The position numbers and the translations under genes are program-made. Shown here piece by piece: positions 1-5,320 of a stretch of 8,023 nt of DNA. Under the pieces are notes generated by a model. The model was not told the DNA's origin, did not search any database, and saw nothing but the letters and a program-made list of their open reading frames with translations. This DNA comes from CAVPEW01 sp050247895 (GTDB lineage Bacteria; Actinomycetota; Acidimicrobiia; Acidimicrobiales; VFJN01), in contig JBFWTJ010000187.1 of NCBI GenBank assembly GCA_050247895.1, forward strand, positions 1 to 8,023. Direction: 5' to 3'. Position 1 is the first letter of the stretch. Every line of letters starts with the position of its first letter.

Positions 1-618
1 CGTGACGCGCAGGCGGCGTTGGCGTCGGCGACCACGGCGGTGCGTCGTTACGGTCCGCGGGGTCAGGCCAACGGGGACGCGGTGACGGTGTTCGTGGAGG
101 TCTTCGCGTCGCCGCCGCGGATGGTGATCTTCGGGGCGGTGGACTTCACCGCGGCGTTGGTGCGGGTGGCCAAGGTGCTGGGCTACCGGGTGACGGTGTG
201 CGATGCCCGGGAGGTGTTCGCGACCCGGGCCCGGTTCCCGTTGGCTGACGAGGTGGTGGTGGACTGGCCCCACCGGTTGTTGGCCGAGATCGGTCCGTCG
301 CTGGGCCCGCGTGACGCGGTGTGCGTGTTGACCCACGACGCCAAGTTCGATGTGCCGGCCATCGTGGCCGCGTTGTCGACCGAGGTGGGCTACCTGGGGG
401 CGATGGGTTCGCGGCGCACGACCCGGGATCGGGCCGCCCGGCTGCGGGACCAGGGGGTGGGTGAGGAGCAGTTGGCCCGGGTGATGGCGCCGATCGGGCT
501 CGACATCGGGGCCCGGACGCCCGAGGAGACCGCGGTGTCGATCTGCGCCGAGATCATCGCCCGGCGCACCGGTCGCCACGTGCCCAGCCTGCGCACCGGC
601 TCCGGGCCCATCCATTGA
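1..618 (+). CDS. XdhC/CoxI-family molybdenum hydroxylase maturation factor (5'-truncated)
   Basis: The reading frame is open from the left edge, so the start and the N-terminal XdhC_CoxI domain lie outside the window; about 205 residues are visible. XdhC-type proteins bind molybdenum cofactor in the cytoplasm, help insert the terminal sulfur and deliver the cofactor to xanthine- or CO-dehydrogenase-type enzymes. The visible part is the C-terminal Rossmann-like XdhC_C domain. It has a glycine-rich turn FGAVDFTAAL (in place of the more usual GxGHVxxAL), then VLTHDAKFDVPAI, YLGAMGSRRT, APIGLDIGARTPEETAVSI and the terminal PSLRTGSGPIH. These are family hallmarks, and the carboxy end looks complete. 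The stop overlaps the next gene's TTG start by 4 bases, implying translational coupling. Codons up to about 530 are almost purely GTG for valine (24 GTG to 1 GTC over the visible gene), unlike later genes. The family call is strong; the exact client enzyme is inferred from coxG nearby. Confidence 0.9.
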   Translation, partial: RDAQAALASATTAVRRYGPRGQANGDAVTVFVEVFASPPRMVIFGAVDFTAALVRVAKVLGYRVTVCDAREVFATRARFPLADEVVVDWPHRLLAEIGPSLGPRDAVCVLTHDAKFDVPAIVAALSTEVGYLGAMGSRRTTRDRAARLRDQGVGEEQLARVMAPIGLDIGARTPEETAVSICAEIIARRTGRHVPSLRTGSGPIH

Positions 619-1199
619 CGGGCCCGGTGACCGTGGTGGCCGCCGTGCTGGCCGCCGGCGGTGGTCGGCGCTTCGCCGCGTCGGGCGGGCAGGGCCACAA
701 GCTGCTGGCGCCGCTGCGGGGCCGGCCGCTGGTGGCCTGGGCCCTCGAGGCCGTGGTCGCCGCCGGCTTCGACGAGGTGCTGGTGGTGAGCGGGAGCGTG
801 GACCTGAGCCCGGTCCTGGCCGCCTTCCCGGTCGAGGTGGCGGCCAACCCGGCGCCCGAGGGCGGCATCGCCACCTCGCTGGCCGTCGCCGTCGACCACG
901 CCGCGGCACGGGGCGCGGCCGCCCTGGTGGTCGGCCTGGGGGACCAACCGGGCGTGGTCCCGGCCGCCTGGCGGGCGGTCGCCGACGAGTCGGCCGCCCC
1001 GGTGGCGGTGGCCACCTACGGCGGGCGCCGGGGGAACCCCGTGCGCCTGGGCCGCGAGGTGTGGCCCCTGCTCCCTCGCACGGGCGACGAGGGGGCGCGC
1101 CGCCTCATGGGGCGGAGGCCCGATCTGGTCGCGGAGGTAGCGTGCCCCGGCGATCCCTTCGACGTCGATCGCGTGGAGGACCTCGGGCGATGGAGCTGA
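615..1199 (+). CDS. MocA/MobA-like molybdenum cofactor nucleotidyltransferase
   Basis: This is a 194-residue NTP-transferase of the MobA-like family, the usual length. It probably transfers CMP from CTP to molybdopterin to make the dinucleotide cofactor (MCD) used by CO- and xanthine-dehydrogenase-type enzymes. The nucleotide-binding loop is LAAGGGRRFAASGGQGHKLL (residues 12-31). LAAG favours the MocA (CTP) type over MobA (LAGG, GTP), though the insert before the lysine is longer than the LAAGxSxRMGxxK consensus. Further family motifs are VVGLGDQPGV, RRGNPVRL and GDEGARRLM. The TTG at 615 overlaps the xdhC stop by 4 bases; the GTG at 627 is a credible alternative start, and neither has a clear ribosome site. 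The gene sits between xdhC and coxG and overlaps coxG by 10 bases, which ties it to maturation of the same enzyme. Specificity for CTP rather than GTP is inferred. Confidence 0.85.
   Translation: MTGPVTVVAAVLAAGGGRRFAASGGQGHKLLAPLRGRPLVAWALEAVVAAGFDEVLVVSGSVDLSPVLAAFPVEVAANPAPEGGIATSLAVAVDHAAARGAAALVVGLGDQPGVVPAAWRAVADESAAPVAVATYGGRRGNPVRLGREVWPLLPRTGDEGARRLMGRRPDLVAEVACPGDPFDVDRVEDLGRWS
1175..1180 (+). promoter_or_regulatory. Ribosome binding site of the coxG-like gene
   Basis: GGAGGA ends 9 bases before the ATG at 1190, inside the end of the upstream gene. It is one of the few clear Shine-Dalgarno sites in the window. It selects 1190 over in-frame codons further upstream, such as the one at 1061, whose translation would be an arginine-rich shadow of the previous gene. 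Confidence 0.75.
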
Positions 1200-2038
1200 C
1201 CAACGAGTTCCGGGTGGGTGTGCCGGTGGAGCGGGCGTGGGCGGTGCTGACCGATGTGGAGCTCATCGCACCGTGCATGCCGGGGGCGCAGCTGTTGGAG
1301 GTCGAGGGGGAGGCCTATCGGGGTGTGGTGAAGGTGAAGGTGGGGCCGATCACGGCGCAGTACAGGGGTGAGGCGACGTTCCTGGAGCGTGACGAGCAGG
1401 CGCGGGTGGCGGTGTTGAGGGCCGAGGGTCGTGAGATCCGGGGTCAGGGCAACGCGAGTGCGACGGTGACGGCCCGGTTGGTGTCGGAGGGGTCGGTGAC
1501 GGTGGTGACGGTGACCACGGATCTGACGGTGACGGGTCGGGTGGCCCAGTTCGGTCGGGGGGTGATGGGTGACGTGAGCGCCAAGCTCCTGGCCCAGTTC
1601 GCCGACTGCCTCCAGTCCAGGGTGCTCGCCGGGCAGGCCGAGGGTGTCGAGGAGCCACCGGTGCCCGTCGCGGATGGGGCGGAGGGGCCCGGGTCGTCCG
1701 AGGCGTCGTCGGACGTGGGCGGCTCCGAGGGGACCGCGGTGGCCGACGCGGCCGACCCGGCCACGGTGCCCGACGGCGCCGACGCGGCTGGCGGGTCGGA
1801 TGCGGCCGGGGCCGTGCTGCCCGAGGGTGCCGGCGCGGACGTGCCGGGCGTGACCGGTGGGTCCGGGGAGGCGGGGGCCGCCGCCGATCGGCCTGCGGTG
1901 CGGCGCGTCGACTCGCCCGAGCCCGAGCCGGTCGACCTGGTCGGGACGGCCGGTGCGCCGCTGGCCAGGAGGGTCGGTCCCGTCGTCGCCGCCCTGGCCT
2001 TCCTCTGGTTCCTCCGCCGCCTCCTGCGCCGCCGGTGA
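1190..2038 (+). CDS. coxG: CoxG-like SRPBCC protein with C-terminal membrane anchor
   Basis: The protein has 282 residues. Residues 1-148 are a CoxG/SRPBCC (START-like) lipid-pocket domain. It opens with MELTNEFRVGVPVERAWAVL, then DVELIAPCMPGA, VKVKVGPITAQYRGEATF and VTGRVAQFGRGVMGDVSAKL. Residues about 149-255 form a linker rich in Ala, Gly, Asp, Glu and Pro. Residues about 262-275 (VGPVVAALAFLWFL) form a short hydrophobic segment followed by RRLLRRR, a tail anchor with a cytoplasmic basic end. CoxG proteins accompany Mo-CO dehydrogenase; I recall work showing that they bind menaquinone and link the enzyme to the respiratory chain at the membrane. The linker would let the pocket domain move between enzyme and membrane (inference). 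The gene lies after xdhC and mocA and overlaps DUF501 by 4 bases. Codon use changes near 1580, between pocket domain and linker. Related CoxG-like proteins serve other Mo hydroxylases, so CO as substrate is not proven. Confidence 0.85.
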   Translation: MELTNEFRVGVPVERAWAVLTDVELIAPCMPGAQLLEVEGEAYRGVVKVKVGPITAQYRGEATFLERDEQARVAVLRAEGREIRGQGNASATVTARLVSEGSVTVVTVTTDLTVTGRVAQFGRGVMGDVSAKLLAQFADCLQSRVLAGQAEGVEEPPVPVADGAEGPGSSEASSDVGGSEGTAVADAADPATVPDGADAAGGSDAAGAVLPEGAGADVPGVTGGSGEAGAAADRPAVRRVDSPEPEPVDLVGTAGAPLARRVGPVVAALAFLWFLRRLLRRR

Positions 2039-2481
2039 CCGATCCCGACCTCGTCGCGGTGACGGCCCTGCTCGGGCGCGAGCCCCAGGGGGACTTCACG
2101 GTCGTGGTCCGCCACGACGACGGCTCGCCCGTGGTGGTGCGGAACTCGCCGGTGCTGCGCGACGGCTCGCCCATGCCCACGCTGTTCTGGCTCGTCGGGG
2201 AGCCCGAGCGGACCTGGGTCGCCCGCCTCGAGGCCGAGGGCGGCGTCCGGCGGGCCGAGGCCGAGGTCGACCCGGCCGCGCTGCGGGCCGCCCACGGCCG
2301 CTACGCCGCCGAGCGGGACGCCGCCGTCCCGGCCGACCACGAGGGCCCCCGGCCCCACGGGGGCGTGGGCGGCACCCGCACGGGCGTGAAGTGCCTCCAC
2401 GCCCACTACGCCTGGCACCTCGTCGGCGCCGACGACCCGGTCGGCCGCTGGGTCGAGGCCCACCTCGACGAGGTGCGCTGA
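2035..2481 (+). CDS. DUF501 family protein
   Basis: This 148-residue protein belongs to DUF501, a family of unknown function found mainly in Actinobacteria. Family features are LLGREPQGDF (residues 12-21), a VVVRNSPVLRDGSPMPTLFW stretch (33-52), and near the C-terminus TGVKCLHAHYAWHL (116-129) followed by DPVG. The last block holds Cys120, His122, His124 and His128, which could bind a metal (inference only). No signal peptide or membrane segment is seen, so it should be cytoplasmic. The GTG start overlaps the coxG stop as GTGA, and no Shine-Dalgarno site is visible, so translation is probably coupled. In many Actinobacteria, including M. tuberculosis (Rv1023-Rv1026), the order is eno, ftsB/divIC, DUF501, ppx2. 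Here the DUF501-ppx pair is kept, but the upstream partners are replaced by molybdenum hydroxylase accessory genes. Codon use is the ordinary C-ending type. Confidence 0.88.
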   Translation: MTDPDLVAVTALLGREPQGDFTVVVRHDDGSPVVVRNSPVLRDGSPMPTLFWLVGEPERTWVARLEAEGGVRRAEAEVDPAALRAAHGRYAAERDAAVPADHEGPRPHGGVGGTRTGVKCLHAHYAWHLVGADDPVGRWVEAHLDEVR

Positions 2482-2485
2482 CCGG

Positions 2486-2514
2486 TTCGCTCGGGTCCCC
2501 CGGGCCGGTACGGT
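2486..2514 (+). promoter_or_regulatory. Possible leaderless promoter for the Ppx/GppA gene
   Basis: TACGGT at 2509-2514 fits the actinobacterial -10 form TANNNT and ends 7 bases before the ATG at 2521, the spacing expected if transcription starts on the ATG itself. The segment 17 bases upstream, TTCGCT at 2486-2491, is only a weak -35 match. The 39-base gap has no Shine-Dalgarno site, which also fits leaderless translation. Readthrough from the DUF501 gene is still possible. Confidence 0.4.
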
Positions 2515-2520
2515 TCGGGC

Positions 2521-3438
2521 ATGCCGACCCTGGCCGCCATCGACTGCGGCACCAACTCGACCCGCCTGCTCGTCAGCGCCGGCGAGCACCCCCTCGGGCG
2601 CACCACGTTGGCCCGTCGCAACGTCATCACCCGGCTCGGCCAGGGCGTCGACGCCACCGGGCGCCTCCACCCCGAGGCCATCGAGCGGGTGATCGCGGTC
2701 CTGCGCGAGTACCGGGCGGTCATGGACGAGCACCAGGTCGACGGCATCCGCATGACGGCCACGTCGGCCGCGCGCGACGCCGCCAACCGCGACGAGTTCT
2801 TCGACGCCGCCGAGGAGGTCGTCGGGGTGCGCCCCGAGCTGATCACCGGGGCCGAGGAGGGCGAGCTCTCGTTCCGGGGCGCGACGGCCGAGCTGGACCC
2901 GGCCGACGGGCCGTTCCTCGTCGTCGACATCGGGGGCGGGTCCACCGAGCTGATCGTGGGGACCGAGCGGCTCGAGGCGGTCCGCTCGCTCGACGTGGGC
3001 TGCGTCCGGCTGACCGAGAAGCACCTCCACCACGACCCGCCCCGGCCCGAGGAGCTCACCGACGCCATCGGCCTGGTCACCGAGCACCTCGACGACGTGG
3101 TGCGGGAGATCCCCCAGGTCAGCGGGGCGCGGACCCTGGTCGGGCTGGCCGGCACCATCACCACGGTGGCCGCGGTCGAGATCGGCCTGGTCGACTACGA
3201 CCGCGACGCCATCCACCACTTCCGGTTGACCCGGGCCGCGGCGGAGGACGTGTTCCGCACGCTGGCCACCGAGCCCCTGGCCCAGCGCCTGCACAACCCG
3301 GGCCTGGAACCGGCCCGGGCCGACGTGATCGTCGGCGGCTGCTGCGTGCTGGTGGCGCTCTACCGCAAGCTCGGCTTCGACGAGATGCTGGTCTCGGAGT
3401 CCGACATCCTCGACGGGCTGGTGGCCTCGCAGCTCTGA
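2521..3438 (+). CDS. Exopolyphosphatase / guanosine pentaphosphatase (Ppx/GppA family)
   Basis: The protein has 305 residues, the size of the short actinobacterial Ppx forms that contain only the two actin-like ASKHA subdomains. The phosphate-1 loop is AIDCGTNSTRLLV (residues 6-18). TATSAARDAANRDEFF (79-94) follows, then TGAEEGELSF (109-118), where Glu112 or Glu113 corresponds to the catalytic glutamate. The phosphate-2 loop is VVDIGGGSTELIVG (134-147), and the nucleotide-type glycine motif is VGLAGTITTVAAV (207-219). Family members release phosphate from polyphosphate ends and/or convert pppGpp to ppGpp in the cytoplasm; sequence alone does not settle which. The C-terminal HD-like domain of the longer enterobacterial enzymes is absent. 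It pairs with DUF501, as in M. tuberculosis Rv1025-Rv1026 (ppx2). The ATG at 2521 is chosen because the phosphate-1 loop follows directly and a -10-like hexamer sits at leaderless distance. Confidence 0.92.
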   Translation: MPTLAAIDCGTNSTRLLVSAGEHPLGRTTLARRNVITRLGQGVDATGRLHPEAIERVIAVLREYRAVMDEHQVDGIRMTATSAARDAANRDEFFDAAEEVVGVRPELITGAEEGELSFRGATAELDPADGPFLVVDIGGGSTELIVGTERLEAVRSLDVGCVRLTEKHLHHDPPRPEELTDAIGLVTEHLDDVVREIPQVSGARTLVGLAGTITTVAAVEIGLVDYDRDAIHHFRLTRAAAEDVFRTLATEPLAQRLHNPGLEPARADVIVGGCCVLVALYRKLGFDEMLVSESDILDGLVASQL

Positions 3439-3451
3439 ACGCCACGGCGCT

Positions 3452-3466
3452 CCTCGCCTGGCGAGG
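3452..3466 (+). terminator. Small hairpin after the Ppx gene, possible terminator
   Basis: CCTCGCC and GGCGAGG (3452-3458 and 3460-3466) are perfect inverted arms around a single central T, giving a 5-6 bp stem with a tight loop that starts 14 bases after the ppx stop. There is no T-run, as is common for actinobacterial terminators. The stem is short, so termination is not certain. Confidence 0.4.
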
Positions 3467-3487
3467 TCGGTCGGTCGTGTCCCGTGC

Positions 3488-3503
3488 CCCCGGATGATCG
3501 GGG
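3488..3503 (+). terminator. Second hairpin in the Ppx-aminotransferase gap
   Basis: CCCCG (3488-3492) and CGGGG (3499-3503) form a perfect 5 bp stem around a GATGAT loop, 21 bases downstream of the first hairpin. Together the two stems could insulate the ppx gene from the aminotransferase promoter just downstream. No T-tract follows. Confidence 0.3.
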
Positions 3504-3513
3504 AAGGCGCCTC

Positions 3514-3541
3514 CTGACACCTGGGTGCCAAGAACTAGCGT
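3514..3541 (+). promoter_or_regulatory. Promoter of the class V aminotransferase gene
   Basis: CTGACA at 3514-3519 matches five of six bases of the TTGACA -35 box. TAGCGT at 3536-3541 fits the TANNNT -10 form, with a 16-base spacer. Transcription would start at about 3548-3550, on or next to the GTG at 3550. This supports a leaderless message and argues against the longer reading frame starting at 3484, whose start would lie upstream of the promoter. Confidence 0.5.
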
Positions 3542-3549
3542 CGGGCGCC

Positions 3550-4632
3550 GTGATCACCGACCGGATTCTCATGGGACCGGGCCCGTGCAACCCGTACCCG
3601 GAGGTCGTGGCGGCGCTGGCGGCACCGATGCTCGGCCACCTGGACCCGGAGTTCGTGGCCGTGCTCGACGAGACCTGCGAGCTGCTCCGTCGGGCCTTCG
3701 GCACCACCAACGCCATGACGCTGCCGATCAGCGGTACCGGCTCGGCCGGCATGGAGGCCGCCTTCGTCAACTTCGTGCGACCGGGCGACGTGGTCGTCGT
3801 GGCCGTGAACGGGCTGTTCGGCCAGCGCATGGTGGACGTGGCCGAGCGGTGCGGGGGCAAGGTCGTGGCCGTCGAGCACGAGTGGGGCGCGCCGGTCGAC
3901 GCCGACCGGGTGCTGTCGGCCCACCCGAACCCGGCGATCGTCGCCGCGGTCCACGCCGAGACCTCGACCGGGGTGCGGTCGGACATCGCGCCCCTGGGCG
4001 AGGGCAAGGGCGACGCCCTCCTGCTGGTCGACTGCGTCACCAGCCTGGGCGGCCTCGAGGTCGAGGTGGACGCCTGGGGCGTCGACGTCGCCTACTCCGG
4101 GACCCAGAAGTGCCTCGGGGTCCCGCCCGGGCTGGCACCGCTCACCGTGAGCGACCGGGCCCGCGACCGCCTCGTCGAACGGTGCCCGAGCTGGTACCTC
4201 GACCTGCGCCAGCTGGGCCAGTACACGGGTTCGGCCACCGGGGTCCGCCGCTACCACCACACGGCGCCGGTCAGCATGGTCCAGGCCCTCCACGCCGGGC
4301 TGGGCGTGCTGTTCGCCGAGGGCCTCGACGCGGTCGTCACCCGCCACTCGCTGTGCGGCTCGGCCATCCAGCACGGCTGCGAGGAGCTGGGCCTGGAGAT
4401 CCTGGCCCCCGAGGGCCACCGGCTGCCGCAGCTCACCGCGGTGCGGATCCCCGACGGCATCGACGACGCCGTGGTCCGGGCCGAGCTCCTGTCGGTCCAC
4501 GGCCTGGAGATCGGCGGCGGGGTGGGCGCGCTGGCCGGGAAGGTCTGGCGCCTGGGTTGCATGGGCCACACCGCCCGGCCCCGCAACGTCGCCCTGCTGC
4601 TCGCCCTGCTGGGCGAGGTGCTCGACCGGTGA
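3550..4632 (+). CDS. Class V aminotransferase, alanine-/serine-glyoxylate type
   Basis: Read from the GTG at 3550 the protein has 360 residues, typical for the family. It is a PLP-dependent fold-type I enzyme that probably moves an amino group from alanine or serine to glyoxylate, yielding glycine in the cytoplasm. The N-terminal ILMGPGPCNPYPEV (residues 6-19) is the family signature. SGTGSAGMEAAFVNF (61-75) is the PLP-phosphate region. Asp161 in LLLVDCVTSLGG should contact the pyridine nitrogen. Lys187 in YSGTQKCLGVPPG is the Schiff-base lysine. YHHTAPVSMVQALHAGL (235-251) and KVWRLGCMGH (331-340) carry substrate and carboxylate contacts, with Arg334 the likely carboxylate binder. The frame extends to 3484, but that start lies upstream of the promoter and adds residues unlike the family. 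No glyoxylate-pathway neighbour is seen, and a hairpin follows. Which amino donor it uses cannot be told from sequence; the family call is strong. Confidence 0.9.
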   Translation: MITDRILMGPGPCNPYPEVVAALAAPMLGHLDPEFVAVLDETCELLRRAFGTTNAMTLPISGTGSAGMEAAFVNFVRPGDVVVVAVNGLFGQRMVDVAERCGGKVVAVEHEWGAPVDADRVLSAHPNPAIVAAVHAETSTGVRSDIAPLGEGKGDALLLVDCVTSLGGLEVEVDAWGVDVAYSGTQKCLGVPPGLAPLTVSDRARDRLVERCPSWYLDLRQLGQYTGSATGVRRYHHTAPVSMVQALHAGLGVLFAEGLDAVVTRHSLCGSAIQHGCEELGLEILAPEGHRLPQLTAVRIPDGIDDAVVRAELLSVHGLEIGGGVGALAGKVWRLGCMGHTARPRNVALLLALLGEVLDR

Positions 4633-4657
4633 ACCGGCCGGGCGGGCGGTGGCCGGT
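4633..4657 (+). terminator. Hairpin directly after the aminotransferase gene
   Basis: ACCGGCC (4633-4639) and GGCCGGT (4651-4657) are perfect 7 bp arms around an 11-base G-rich loop, starting on the base after the stop codon. The stem is all but one pair G-C and has no T-tract, a form plausible for an actinobacterial terminator. The rest of the 94-base gap to the next gene is GC-rich and shows no clear promoter. Confidence 0.45.
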
Positions 4658-4726
4658 CGTCCCGGGGGTGGCGACGCCGGCCGGTGCGGGTCCCCAGGGC
4701 CCGGACGCGCGGGCCGGGGTGGTCCG

Positions 4727-5320
4727 ATGAGCCCGACCCTGATCGGTCGGCGCCTGATCCTGCGGCCGCTGGTCGTGCAGGACTTCCCGATGTGGCAGGA
4801 GGTCCGCCGGCGCAGCGCCGACTGGCTCCTCAAGTGGGAGCCCCGTCGCCCGCCGGCGGCGCCCGACCCGGTGGAGGACCGCGACGCCTTCGCCATCCGG
4901 TGCAGCGCCCGGGCCCGGGAGCGCCAGCTCGGGACCGGCTTCGGTTTCGGCATCTTCGTCGACGGCCGCCTGGCCGGGGAGATCAACCTCAACATCGTGC
5001 AGCGGGGGCCGTTCCAGAACGCCTACGTGGGCTACTGGGTCGACGAGGCCCGGGCCGGGCAGGGCCTGGTGCCCGAGGCGGTCGTGGTCCTGTTCAAGTA
5101 CGCCTTCGAGGACCTGCACCTGCACCGCCTCCAGATCTCGATCATCCCCCGCAACCGGGCGAGCCGGCGGGTGGTGGAGAAGCTCGGCATCCGGGACGAG
5201 GGCGTGGCGCTGCGCTACCTGGAGATCGATGGGGTGTGGGAGGACCACGTCCGCTACGCCATCACGGCCGAGGAGTGGGAAGAGCGGCGCGACGAGCTGC
5301 TGACGGCGTGGGTCGCCTGA
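4727..5320 (+). CDS. GNAT N-acetyltransferase, RimJ/RimL-like
   Basis: The protein has 197 residues, the size usual for RimJ/RimL-type GNAT enzymes, which transfer acetyl from acetyl-CoA to N-terminal or other amino groups. It begins LIGRRLILRPLVVQDFPMW (residues 5-23), the typical first strand and helix. The family core is AGEINLNIV (83-91), NAYVGYWVDEARAGQGLVPE (98-117, with the acetyl-CoA pyrophosphate loop at 109-114) and LHRLQISIIPRNRASRRVVE (132-151), ending in the NxxS motif. The ATG at 4727 is chosen because the family N-terminus begins there. The same frame extends to 4649, but those residues are Gly/Arg/Pro-rich shadow. GGGG at 4716-4719 is a weak ribosome site. The next gene starts inside its 3' end, so the two are probably co-transcribed. 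The acetyl acceptor is unknown; ribosomal protein acetylation should not be assumed. Confidence 0.88.
   Translation: MSPTLIGRRLILRPLVVQDFPMWQEVRRRSADWLLKWEPRRPPAAPDPVEDRDAFAIRCSARARERQLGTGFGFGIFVDGRLAGEINLNIVQRGPFQNAYVGYWVDEARAGQGLVPEAVVVLFKYAFEDLHLHRLQISIIPRNRASRRVVEKLGIRDEGVALRYLEIDGVWEDHVRYAITAEEWEERRDELLTAWVA

Noticed and set aside
1857..3497. Long plus-strand frame (546 codons) through coxG, DUF501 and ppx
   Set aside because: The translation is almost wholly Arg, Pro, Gly and Ala, typical of an out-of-frame reading of GC-rich codons.
1444..3531. Very long open frame on the minus strand (695 codons)
   Set aside because: It lies opposite coxG, DUF501 and ppx, whose products match families strongly. 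Its translation is Gly/Arg/Asp/Val-rich with no domain, as expected from the antisense of high-GC codons.
3484..3549. Upstream extension of the aminotransferase start to 3484
   Set aside because: The promoter boxes at 3514-3541 lie downstream of it, the added 22 residues do not resemble the family N-terminus, and no ribosome site precedes it.
4649..4726. Upstream extension of the acetyltransferase start to 4649
   Set aside because: The extra 26 residues are Gly/Arg/Pro-rich and overlap the hairpin after the aminotransferase; the GNAT N-terminus starts naturally at 4727.
3535..4995. Long minus-strand open frame (486 codons) opposite the aminotransferase and acetyltransferase
   Set aside because: The same antisense effect: low-complexity composition, no motif, no start signal, and it covers two well-supported genes.
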